Assembly: GCA_030762895.1 (NCBI GenBank)
Contig: CM061068.1
Location: 40,038,783 to 40,102,782, forward strand
Direction of reading: 5' to 3'
Length of the DNA stretch: 64,000 nt
Origin: Sophora flavescens
Lineage: Eukaryota; Streptophyta; Magnoliopsida; Fabales; Fabaceae
The position numbers and the translations under genes are program-made. The notes under the pieces are model-generated. The model was not told the DNA's origin. It saw only the letters and a program-made list of their open reading frames with translations, and did not search any database. The first letter of the stretch is position 1. Each line of letters opens with the position of its first letter. Shown piece by piece: positions 22,191-33,458 of the stretch.

Positions 22191-23400
22191 TGTTAGGAGT
22201 GAATTTTCAAATTTGAGCTTTCATTAGACAGACAGAAAGAGGCTACATAAAAATTGAGAAAGAAGTCCCAAAATTGATATATATTGTTTTGGGTAAAAGA
22301 AAGTTGACAAGTGCTAAGTCGATAGACGGAAAGTTGACAGAAAAAATTGACATAAAGAAGAACGTCGAATTCAGAAGATTATAGAAGAATTGACAAGTGT
22401 AGAGTTGACAAGAAGTTCTTCAGTTAACATTACAGACAAACAAGGCCGTCGAAAAACAAAACTTGGGGCGCATCTGTTAGAGGTGAAATTTCTTATTATT
22501 GACGGATGCATTTTGACAGGCTGACGAAGGAATCAGAGTAATGACTAATATTTTTTAAGTATTGAAAATATTTAGTTGACAAGAAAATACGGGTCGACAG
22601 AAAGGATAAATTGACAACCAAGTTTTTTGACAAAGTATTAAGAAGAGTTGTCAAACGTACAGAGAAGTGTGAAAATGGCTAAGTCCTCAAGACTGACAAG
22701 GCATTAGCAAGATAAGCTGTCAAACAGCCAGACAGTCGAAGACAATCAAGTTGACGCGGAGCAGTTCAAGAAATTGAGCAGTTATCAGAATTATTTGACA
22801 AGCAGTTTAAATTTAAAATTTAGAGAACTGCCAAGATACGTGGCAGTCATTTATATAGGAAGTTACTACTAGGTAGTTATTTTATTTGCCTATAAATACT
22901 AGTTATTACAATGTAATAAGGGTTGGAACTTGAAACATCCTACACGTCTCGATCACACAGCAGACTGACGGATTAACTCAAGTACTCCTTCCACCCTGTT
23001 ATCATCAATACAATGTTCAATTTCAATACAATATTGGTTCGTTTCCTTCAAGTTCTTCATATACTTTCTAGTTTATTCATCATGTTCTTCATAGTGTTCT
23101 TACACTTATTTATTTTACTACTATCAATATTGTGATGGCGGATTCATCTTATTTGTGTTAATTTTTATTAACTTTTAATATTTCTTCAACAGTTCTTCAT
23201 GCATTTTCCAGTTTATTTATAATCATCTTCAAGTTATTTCTTTAAACTTCATTATTTTTTCTACAAATTAATACGTGTTTAATCCAGTTTTCCTTTACTA
23301 TAATCATTACTATTATGCATTTAGTATTTGTTTAATCAAGTTTTCCTTTACTCTAATATTATAAGTAATTCTTAGAGTAACTTGTACAGTGTCACGAATT
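22191..23400 (+). repeat. Ogre-like 5' LTR (shorter than the 3' copy)
   Basis: Matches 33459-34645 up to TAAGTAATTCTTAG, after which the two diverge, while the 3' LTR copies run about 430 bases further. The 5' copy thus appears to have lost its distal part. A TATA-like CCTATAAATACTAG is at 22890-22903, followed by an A+T leader. The TTGACA/TTGACG hexamer is very frequent. A second TGTTAG...GTGAAATTTC start preceded by AACTTGGGGCGCA occurs at 22475, 284 bases in. Confidence 0.8.
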
Positions 23401-23479
23401 TGATATACAAATTTATTTGTATGCGTCTACGGAGTGGAAAGGTGGTTCAAACATCATCTATTTCCAAAACTCTATGAAT

Positions 23480-26343
23480 ATGAGTAGTGCAAGTGATGCA
23501 GGCGTAGTAGGCACTAACGCCACTGCGTCAACGGTGGATGCTATTGCACCAGTTGACAATATTCCTGCAACCAGGGCTAATGCTACTAATGCAGGGAATA
23601 GTAGCACTAATAGTTTAGGTGCAAGAAGAGGTGTTTCTTACGCTCAAGTTGTCAATAGATTTGATGAAGTTGGCTAAGGAACACTCCCGTCACCAACTTC
23701 CCCGATTTTACAACAAATAAATCCACCAACTACCGGATTGTCTCCACGAAGCGTTGTGAATTCAAACCCAATAGGGACTACGCAGCCTCTGTCACAACCT
23801 TTGTATGGGATGCCTTAAGGTTCAACTGCTGTCAATCCAAATACCCCATTTGCATACATACCATATCCAAATGGAATGACGATGGCTGCCCATGCATCTG
23901 GACAGGCAAGACCATCGACTGGGGGGGCAAATTCCCAGTTATGCGAATGGGATAATAGGGTCAATGGTAGTAACCCATTCTCGACAAGAGCAACCAGTAG
24001 TAAGGCCACATATATCCCCACTAAGACAACCCCCGCAAAATATTGTTGGTCTGTCGGAGGCTACACTAGCCAATGTTCGACAACAAATTGACTCTAGTAA
24101 CCATGACATGGTGAATACATTTACTCAATAAATGAGTACAGTGATTACGCCATTAATGGAAAACACGAATAATGCATGCTTGACATTGGCAAATGAGATA
24201 CGTAGGTTAAATAGAGCCTTGAGCGTTGTAGCCCCAGATGATAACCAAAATACCCATAGAAATCTCAATAGAAATGTCAATATGAATAATCAACCACAGG
24301 TTGAACAACCACAAGTTATACAACTTGACGGATCTGAACAAGATGACGAACGGCCACAGCCCCATCGTCGGATTCCTTTGAGACATAGAAATGTACATAT
24401 TCTACAACCAGAGGAAGACGAAGATTTTGTCATAAATCAGGGTGCTTTTGGAGCGTTTCTTCAAAACATTCTAAATCAAAACGTCAATCAAGTCGTCGAG
24501 CAAGAATTGAATAGGTTTGGTTTTAACATAGGTTATGCCAATCAACCAATTTTTGTGTCGGCATTTCCTGATTAGGTCCAATATGCGGAAATGCCTCGAG
24601 GATACAAAATACCCAAGTTGTCAAAATTCTCAGGAGAAAGTGGAGAGTCGACAGTCGAGCACATTGCCCGATATACAATCGAGTTGGCAGATTTGGATTT
24701 AGAGGAGGGATTAAAGATGAAGTTCTTTCCGAGTTCATTGACTAAGAATGCTTTTTCTTTGTTTTCAACTCTAAGGCCTAATTCCATACATTCCTGGAAT
24801 CAATTAGAGGGGAGTTTTCAGGATCAATTCTTTAGGGGTGACCTAAAGATAGGATTGACAGACTTATTTGGCATTAAGAGGATGAATAACAAGTCTGTCA
24901 ATGACTACCTTGCCCGATTCCGTCAAATGAGGAGTCGTTGCTTCACCCCTATCCCTGAGGCGGAAATAGTGAAGATTGCTGCTGGGGGTCTAGATTATCA
25001 TATTAAGAAAAAGTTGGTCAACCAACATATAATTGATCTTGCCCAGTTAGGAGATAAAGTCTGACAAATTGAACAATTGAAAGCCGAAAAGGTTCTCAAG
25101 CAGAAGAAATTCCTCAAAAGAGAAAAGATTAACTTTGTCGGATGTAGTGAATCCGACGAGGAGGGCAACGATTATGAGGAATATGAGGTAGATTACAATG
25201 AATTAAAAAAATGGTCCACCTTATATATGCCAAGCTTTGAAGCCTGCAAAGGCAAAGGAAAGGATTTCTTTCATCAATAAGAAAGTGTATACGTTTGATG
25301 TGACCAAGGCCGATCAAATATTTGACATATTACTCAAAGATAAGCAGTTAAAATTTTCAGATGACCATAGGCTTTTGAAAGCCCATGAGAATAAGGATTG
25401 GAAGTACTGTAAGTATCATAACACTTTTGGTCATATAACTAATGATTAAATGCATTTCAGGAACATTATTCAGAAAGGTTTGGCAGAAGGAAGACTGAAA
25501 TTTTCAGGCAAGAAACCAGACATGAAGGTTGATACAGAACCGTTTGGTCCTGAAGTTAACAAGACAGACCGTCGAGTCCCTATGGGAATAGGCATGGTCA
25601 ATATTAGAACTGGTCAAAATATCCAGATGGATCTGTCGGATTCATTTGATATTTATCCAAAGCCAGGAGAACCTCTTGTTGATTTCGTGACATGCAAGAA
25701 ATCTGGTGGCATGCTTAAAGTTTGCCCAAGATGTGAAGCATTTTATGATGAAGTGGCTGCCGAGAAGGCCAGGGGGCAGAAAACGCCACCTTATCGCCCA
25801 CAAGACAGAACTGAGTCCCGCAATGGTAGTATCCAAGGCAGATTTTCACACTCGAGCAGCCATGCTGGGTCTAACAGTGTACACAAGTGTTGCACCTGTT
25901 ATTAACTGGCAGGCAAATAGCCGTCAACAACACATGCATCAGACAAGACTTAGACAGCACCACACTAGAGGTTGGCTTGAAGAGCCGATCAGAGGATCAA
26001 TGGGAAGTAACAACTTTATCGGTGGTAGATTAAATTCCGTCAAGACAAGGAAACCCCCGTCCAATGTAATGGTGGATCAATGGGTAAAGAATTCTGCCAC
26101 GGCTCGTTATCTAGAGTTACGAAAGCAGAAATGGGTCAGAAAAAACAAGTTCAATGACCACAATCCACCCTTTTGGAATGAGGATTACCGAAAGGGCCAA
26201 ATTGATCAGAATGCTCAGATGACAGAACCTGGATTGTCAGGACCATCAACTGAGTCGGCCATCTCTAAGAGCCAAAAGAGGAGATTGCAAAGGCTCCGAC
26301 AGGCTCAAAAGAAGAAGCTTGCCAGGCAAGGAGGTGCACCATA
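23480..26343 (+). pseudogene. Ogre-like gag
   Basis: The frame begins MSSASDAG at 23480 with an Ala/Thr/Asn-rich N-terminus. In-frame stops are at 23675 and 23816, with a frame change at a G7 run near 23925 and further stops at 24129, 24573 and 25062. The gag core is clear at 24591-25064: YKIPKLSKFSGESG, LKMKFFPSSLTKNAFSLF, and FFRGDLKIGLTDLFGIK followed by YLARFRQMRSRC. Downstream in other frames is a zinc-finger-like CKYHNTFGHITND, whose last Cys position is now TAA, and a basic C-terminal part ending at 26343. Gag would form the virus-like particle in the cytoplasm; this copy cannot encode one intact chain. Confidence 0.8.
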
Positions 26344-26569
26344 AAAGAGATGCCTTCGCAGAATACTGGTTGTTTGGTTGCAATGGCTGACGACGTAGCT
26401 AACAAGAGTGGAGATGTCAAAATGAAGAGCGTGATCGAGGCTTAATCAATGGAGGTTGACATGAAGATGCCTGTTACTCAAAACAGGCTAAAGAGTTTGT
26501 GCAGAGAAAAAGAAGGTCTTAGAAATGTCGTCACCACCAACAAAATCCACAAGCAAATGACCAGTTGTA

Positions 26570-27712
26570 TTGGTAGACATGGAAAATGTAGCAGGGCATG
26601 AGAAGAAGTTCGAAGCGAGGATGCAAGATCATCAGTTGGCAACATTCAAACCTGAATGTGATTTGACCAAGGAGGAATTGTCTTTTGATGCTGTCATTGA
26701 GGCATTAAACGATCCAAATGATGATATTAACATCAGTAGAGGCATGAACATGGATAGCCAAAATGAAGATCTAGCGGACATCATCGAGGCACTGGATAAC
26801 TGTGCTGCAGGGATAGCCCGGCCTTTGTCAGAAAGGTTAGGATCAGACGATGACAATGATTTGAAGAGAAATCATGGAAGAACTGTAGGAGGTGCATTCT
26901 TAGACGAGGATCCAGAGAATGAAATCATCCTGGAACCAGGCATGAGAATGAATATAGGATTGATTTCCGTCATCCCAGCGGAGTATGAAGGATATCTTGA
27001 AGTGGATTTTTCCGACGATGAGGATATGGTCGACAATGGCAGAAATCCAGATTATTTTTGGATGTATGTCCAAGAGAATTTGGTCACTGTGTTCGACAAT
27101 ATAGCCCAGTTAGAGAAGCCCACTGACGAACAAAGAAATCATTTAAGGCCATTGCATGTAAATGCCATAATTGATGGGAGACCCACTAATAGAGTTCTGA
27201 TTGATGGAGGAGCTGCTGTCAATTTGATGCCTAGGGCAATGTTTAAGAAGCTAGGAAAAGATCAGTCGGACTTAATTCCGACAGACATGGTTGTCACTGA
27301 TTTCAGTGGTAAAACATCTCCATCAGATGGTGTTGTACTTCTCAATATCCAGGTTGGCACTGTCGAGAGAATGACATTGTTTGTGATAATTCCAGTCAAA
27401 TCAAGCTACAACTTATTACTTGGCAGGGATTGGATTCATGTTGTGGGAGCAATTCCTTCGACAGTGCATCAGAAAATAATCTTGTCGAATAAGCAAGATC
27501 AAGTGGAGATCGTCGAAGCAGACGATAGCGCGTGTTACGCCCAGCAGTCACATGTGGATTTCAAAGTATATTCGCCAAATGTCAGACCCGTGATTGCCAA
27601 CGAAGGGGTCATTGACAAAGATGCATTAGAAGCAAGCCTTCTTAGTCGGTTTGGCATAAAGATAAAGGAAGAGGCCGACAAGTCTCGGCCCAGTTCCGAC
27701 AATGAGCCTTGA
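26570..27712 (+). pseudogene. Ogre-like aspartic protease region
   Basis: An open frame of 380 codons. The N-terminal 190 residues are acidic and of no known domain. The protease-like domain follows: RVLIDGGAAVNLMP around the active-site position, then a flap-like VVTDFSGKTSPSDG, then YNLLLGRDWIH, the usual ILGRDW motif. The active site reads D-G-G where most retroviral-type proteases have D-T/S-G. The frame overlaps the RT frame by 11 bases at 27702-27712 in a different phase, so expression of pol would need a frameshift. Ogre elements can instead carry a spliced intron between pro and RT. Confidence 0.75.
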
Positions 27713-29494
27713 AACACACCTGAGAAGATTGTCGGCCTATATGACCGACAGAGAAGTACACACTTCAGAGAGTGTGTTGGCAGATTGTATCATTGACGAT
27801 GGCCCTTTGGGTTTTGAGAAAGGAGCCGAAGTTAAGCAAAACGTTGAAATAGAAGATCCTCTAGAAGAAATAAATTTAGGGACGGAAGAAAAGAAAAGGC
27901 CCATTTTTGTCAGTGCTTTTCCGTCAGAAGATTACAAACAAAAACTTATCAGATTAATTGCAGAGTATAAAGATTTCTTTGCATGGGACTGCGATGAAAT
28001 GCCTGGTTTAAGTAGAGATCTAGTTGAACATCGGCTGCCATTTAGGGAGGATTGCAAGCCTATCAAACATGCAAGTAGAAGGTTTGCACCAGAGGAAGTG
28101 CAAAGACTGCTTAAAGCAAAGTTCATTCGAACAACTAGGTATGTCGATTGGCTTTCTAATGTAGTTCCTGTCATTAAAAAGAATGGCAAAATGAGGGTAT
28201 GCATAGACTTTAGAAATTTAAATATGGCTACCCCCAAAGATGAGTATCCGATGCTAATAGCCGACATGCTTGTCGACTCAGCATCAGGGAATGAAATTTT
28301 AAGTTGTATGGATGGCCATGCAGGTTATAATCAAATCTTTATAGCCGAAGAAGATGTGTCAAAGACTGCCTTCAAGTGTCCAGGAGCAATTGAAACATAT
28401 GAATGGATTGTCATGCCTTTCGGTTTAAAGAATGCAGGAGCCACCTATCAACGAGCAATGAATACGATTTTCCATGAAGTGATTGGAAAATCCATAGAAG
28501 TATACATTGATGACGTGGTTGTCAAATCCAAAACCAAAGATGACCACTTGGAGCACTTGAAGTAAGGGTTTGAAAGGATGAGAAGACACAACCTCAAAAT
28601 GAACCCAGAGAAGTGTAGCTTCGGAGTGTCAGCTGCCAAATTCTTAGGCTTTCTAGTTCACAAAAAAGGAATTGAGGTGGACAAAAATAAAGCCAAAGCG
28701 GACATGGAAGCCTCAGCACCGACAGATAAAAAGGAACTACAATCCTTCCTAGGAAAGGTTAACTTTCTAAGAAGGTTTATATCAAATCTGTCGGGAAGAA
28801 CAAGAGTATTTGCACCATTGGTCAAGTTGAAAGCAGAGCAAAGCTTCATATGGGAGCCTTGCCAGCAAGAGGCTTTTGACCAGATCAAGCAATACCTAGT
28901 TAATCCACCGGTCATGATGCCGGCAGTGCCTCGTCGACCGTTGAAGTTGTACATATCAGCATCTGAAGACACTATAGGATGTCTATTGGCCCAGGATGAT
29001 GATGACAATGTTGAAAGGGCCGTATATTATCTAAGCAGAGTCCTCAATGATGCTGAAAGAAGATATAGTGCAATAGAGAAGTTATGTCTAGCATTTTATT
29101 TTTCTTGTACAAAACTTAAATATTATATGATGCCATGTAATGTATTCGTTATTTCCAAAACTGATGTTATAAAGTATATGTTGTCAAAACCAGTCCTTAA
29201 TGGACGTATTGGTAAGTGGACCATTGCTTTGTTAGAATATTCTTTACAAAACGTACCATCTATTGCTGACAAAGGACAGGCAGTAGCTGACTTCTTGGTA
29301 GAACATCCAGGATTGGACGTGCCAGAAATAAATGTTGTCAGTTTACAACCCTGGAAACTTTACTTTGACGGATCAAGGCATCAAGGAGGTAGTGGAGTAG
29401 GAATCTTAATCGTGACTCCACAAGGAACTCCTACTAAGTTCAAGTTTGAACTTAAGTATCCTGTTCCAACAATGAAGCTGAATATGAAGCTTTG
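27702..29494 (+). pseudogene. Ogre-like reverse transcriptase and RNase H
   Basis: RT begins after a linker and includes FRTTRYVDW-type finger sequence, MRVCIDFRNLNMATPKDEYPM, the GHAGYNQI block, VMPFGLKNAGATYQRAMN, and the catalytic YIDD in EVYIDDVVVKSK. An in-frame TAA at 28563-28565 interrupts the thumb; the same frame continues to KCSFGVSAAKFLGFLVHKKGIEVD. The first RNase H (about 28930-29320) is the degenerate Tat type, with AIEKLCLA and TDVIKYML. The beginning of the second, archaeal-like RNase H (LYFDGSRHQGGSGVGI) follows, before a frameshift near 29465. Confidence 0.85.
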
Positions 29495-31027
29495 ATTGTC
29501 GGATTAGAGATACTAATAGAAATGAAAGCACAAAATGTGCATATCTTTGGGGATTCTCAATTGGTTATCAAACAACTTACTCAAGAATATAAGTGTGTCA
29601 ACTACAACTTGACAAAATATTGTATCATAGCTAGTAAGTTAATGAAGAAATTCGATGACGTAATTGTCAAATATATTCCCAGAAATTTAAATCAGGAGGC
29701 TAATGAGTTGGCTCAAATAGCCTCAGGATACAAGATATCTCAAAAGACTTTGTCAGGACTAATGGAAATCGGAGAATTATTATATCCATTAGAAGAAAAA
29801 GATATTTTGGTTAATGATGTAATTCTACCTAATGACTGGAGGTTGCCAATAATTGAATATTTGGAAAATCCAAGTCAGAATGTAGATAGGAAAATGAAAT
29901 ACAAAGCATTGAATTACACAATGCAAGGAGGACTATTATATAGAAGGTATGTTGACGGGACTCTACACAAGTGCCTGAGTGAGCAAGATGCTTATTTGGC
30001 TCTGTCGGAAGTCCATGAGGGCATATGTGTAGCCCATCAGGCAGGAGACACAATGAAATGGATTCTTCGACGAAGTTTGTATTATTGGCCAACTATGATT
30101 GAAGATTGTATTTTGTTTGCCAAGTCTTGTGAACAAGGTCAGAAACATGGCCATATACAAAATGTACCGGTCAGCGAATTACATTCTATTGTCAAGCCTT
30201 GGCCATTCCGAGGATGGGCTTTGGATTTAATTAGACAAATACATCCTTCTTCATCGAAAGGCCATCAATTCATTTTAGTTGGAGTTGATTATTTTACCAA
30301 ATGGGTAGAAGCAGTTTGCCTTAAAGTAGTCACCCAACAAGACGTAATTGATTTTATTGAAAATCACATTATTTGTCGGTTTAGCATACCCCAAACTTTG
30401 ACAACATATCAAGGGTCAGTATTCGTCGACAAGAAAGTTGTGGAATACACTGGTTCTAGGCATATAAAAATGCTCACATCTACACCATACTATGCGCAAG
30501 CTAATGGCCAAGTTGAAGCCATAAATAAGATCATTATTAGTCTTATTAAAAAACATATGGGTCGACAACCTAAGAATTGGCATAATACTCTTGATCAGAT
30601 ACTGTGGGCATATAGAAATTCACCCAGGCAGGCGACATGAAATTCACCATATCGGCTAACTTATGGACACGATCCTGTGTTGCCTGTCGAAATCAATCTT
30701 CAGTCAACTCGCATTCAAAGGCAAAATGACTTGCCTACCAACCAATATTGGAATGCAATGCTAGACGAATTGGATCAGTTAAGTGATAAAAGATTGATTA
30801 CATTAGAAAATTTGATTCCACAGAAGGAAAGAATTGCAAAGTTCCATGATAGTCGAGTTAAATTCAAATCATTTAAGGTAGATGATTTGGTATGGAAGGT
30901 CATATTGCCCATGGATAAAAGTTGTCGAGAATATTGCAAACGATCACCTAAATGGGAAGGACCATTTAAAGTTGACAAAGTGTTTTCTAGAAATGCTTAT
31001 GCACTTGTCGATGTCAATACGGGTTGA
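29495..31027 (+). pseudogene. Ogre-like second RNase H and integrase
   Basis: The archaeal-like RNase H continues with EAEYEALIVGLEI in the shifted frame and GDSQLVIKQL. Its final acidic position is EANELAQ rather than the usual EADxLA. In the integrase, the zinc finger is H..H then CEQGQ, having lost the second Cys of CxxC. The catalytic core keeps D in ALDLI and E in GQVEAINK, but the second Asp, usually in TDQG, is Tyr (TTYQG near 30410). A TGA at 30638-30640 precedes SPYRLTYGHDPVLPVE and the C-terminal GPFKVDKVF. Integrase activity is therefore very unlikely. Confidence 0.85.
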
Positions 31028-31123
31028 TCAGCCTCTGGTTGACTAGTTTTATTACTAGTAAGACCATGGTTTTTGCACTAATTATTCGAGTTTCAATATC
31101 GTTTTAGCCCAGATTTGGATTTA

Positions 31124-32275
31124 ATTGTCCTCAAGCAACATTTTGAGTTTCTTAAGTAAGTTAGGACATTTTAGTTAGTTTTTGAGTCAAATAAAGCATT
31201 CACTGCTATTTCATGTTTTCAGGCTAATAAGAAGAGCAAGAAGGGAAGGACACCTGAAGCAGATGCCATCACGCCCAGGCCGTGACACTGGTCACGGCCG
31301 TGATGAGCCACCCAGGAAGGCCAGAAGATATCACAGCCCAGCCGTGATAACCATCACGGGAGTGATGAGGAGAACCTGAAAGTCAGAATTGATCACGGCC
31401 TGGCCATGATGGAGGTCACGACCGTGACAGATCAGCACCCATGGACAGAAAGGATCACGGCCTAGCCGTGATAGGCATCACGGTCGTGACAGACAAGAAT
31501 TTGAAAGCGCGCCCATTCCAGAATGTATCACGGCCAGGCCGTGATGGCCATCACGGCCATGATGCGTGGCCTCTTTATAAATAGAAGCGCAGCAGACACA
31601 AATGCATCCAGTTTTCATTGTTTACATTATACTTTTAGGTTTTTGTCATATTTGTAATGGAGAGCTAATCTCCTTGGATTAATCTGTTGTAATCAGGTTC
31701 CATTGACACTAGAGGTTCTGTAATTCCCAAACTCATTGCTATTCTCTTTCAATAGTTATGCTATATGTTGTGTTTGCTTAATTCGGGATTGTATAGAATA
31801 GGTATTGATTTGTTTCGATGATTTTATGTTCCTATACTAAATCACGTTTGCTTAATTCGCGTGTGTCCGATCGTGTTTGCTTAATTCACGGTAGCTTCAC
31901 CTCGTTTGCTTAATTCGGGAATTAGGAACATACGTCTCGTAGTGCCAGTTTCGCTTGTTAATTATCGCTACAATCGAAAAGAGATTAGAATCCGCTTAGG
32001 GCTTGGAATTATATGAACCAATGATAGTGGGAAACCGAGAGCATTAGATTAGTCGTTTCAATTATTGACAACCACCTATTTGCATTATTTTCTTAACTGT
32101 TTTTCTTAATTTAATTTCAAATCCAACCCCCCCCCCCCCCCCGAAACTGACTTTTCTGCGAATAACAATCCAAGAGTCCTTGTGAGACGATACTCGAGTT
32201 GTTGCGCCCTAACTACATATTTTCCCAATCACTAGTTCTTTTTGATGCGTGCCCGGCAGCGTGTCACAGGCCTAA
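31124..32275 (+). mobile_element. Athila-type LTR, probably solo, inside the Ogre-like element
   Basis: A segment without coding capacity. It has a palindromic TCACGGCC cluster (31265-31560), a TATA box CTTTATAAATAG at 31572-31583, and a terminal region AGTCCTTGTGAGACGATACTC resembling the end of the Athila LTR found at 7336-8734. It is in the plus orientation. Repeats of GTTTGCTTAATTCG occur four times between 31770 and 31915, and a C16 homopolymer lies near 32125. I could not fix its exact ends or a target duplication. Confidence 0.6.
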
Positions 32276-32559
32276 GAATTAAATCAATTAATGACAAGTA
32301 TTTGAAGGAATATAAACCGATAATGCTAGAAGTAAAAATTGACAGTAAATGAGATAGAACATAAGTTTTATTCATTGATTTGGTAATACAATTTTACATT
32401 GTCAAAAGTACATCCTGTCAGTTAAAGCTAACTTATTCCTAAGAGAGCGGGCTGGAAACTGACGGTTGGCATACACAGATGTGTGTCGAATTATGAGCAT
32501 TAAAAAAGATAAGTTAAAAAGATGTTCAAATGACATACAAAAAAAAAATGCCAACTAAA

Positions 32560-33440
32560 CTAAAATTGAGAATTTCTGATTTCTTCCCAAGCCTTCTCCA
32601 GAGCCTCTCTGTCAGCCTTGGCTGCCAGATATTTAGATTGCATGGCTATTAGAATGTTGACAATTGTCCTGACAGTCGCCCCTGACTTTTTAGATTCATC
32701 GTCAATTTGATTGACCTTTTCTTTGCAGGCCGACAGAGTTTGTGCAAGTTGAGGTTTTTTCATTTTTAGCTTGAGTTAAAGCAACTTCTAAGTCAACAAT
32801 CTCTTTGTCTACTGCCAAGTCAGCTTTGATGTTGTCAGCAATGACATGAATATATTGTTCTCCTGTGGCCTTCATGGTGCGTAGAGTCCCCAACATATTG
32901 TACCTGCTGGTTTCTTCGACTTCAAAAGAGGACATAACATCATTTATGGTTGACAATTTGTCTATCAGACCATCAAAGTAGTCTTGGACAGAAATCAAAG
33001 TGCCCCTGCTTGAAGTTGGCAGATTGTTCTTAATTTGATTCAGTTGTTGGAGAAGATTGACCATGGTCGAACGGACGACTGAATCTGAACATAGGATGTC
33101 AAGTGGATGCTTGAAAAGGGATTTGAGCTCTTGCATAAACTTGTCAGCTGGATAATCACTCGAATCTTACCCTGTCAAATTTGAAAAATGGGCAGATCTT
33201 GATGAATTCTGATGACCAGCCTCTAACAAAAAATCAATTAAGTTTTCAAGTTTAGAGGCAGGAACTTTCACTGGTTTGACGACAGTAGACAAGGTGTCTG
33301 TCAGAAGAGGTAGAAGATGTGACTGAGAATTAGAGTTTGTTGAGGAGTTGGTGAAGGATGAATTGGTTGTTCAGGAGGATTGATGGCATCAAGATTGGCG
33401 ATTGTTGAAGTTTTGCCTCTCTCCCTAAGTCGTCGAAAGA
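32560..33440 (-). pseudogene. Antisense coiled-coil ORF of the Ogre-like element, copy 1
   Basis: Lies between integrase and the polypurine tract, opposite to gag-pol. The C-terminal two-thirds is open from ATG 33136. The same frame extends upstream through one TAA (near 33172) to about 33440, giving roughly 290 codons. The product is predicted helical and Lys/Glu/Gln-rich, with HPLDILCSDSVVRSTMVNLL and heptad-like ALTQAKxKKPQLAQTLSACK. A frameshift at the TTTTTTCATTTTTAG site (about 32755-32770) splits copy 1. Antisense ORFs at this place are known in the Tat clade, for example Grande. I do not recognise the domain. Confidence 0.65.
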
Positions 33441-33441
33441 C

Positions 33442-33458
33442 AAAACTTGGGGGGCATT
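33442..33458 (+). promoter_or_regulatory. Ogre-like polypurine tract
   Basis: AAAACTTGGGGGGCATT directly precedes the TGTTAGGAG start of the 3' LTR. Copies precede the LTRs at 38432 and 43221. Confidence 0.75.

Noticed and set aside
22191..22840. Dense TTGAC motifs as WRKY W-boxes
   Set aside because: Most copies read TTGACA or TTGACG, not the TTGACC/T consensus. Similar motifs are common throughout this element, so a regulatory claim is not supported.
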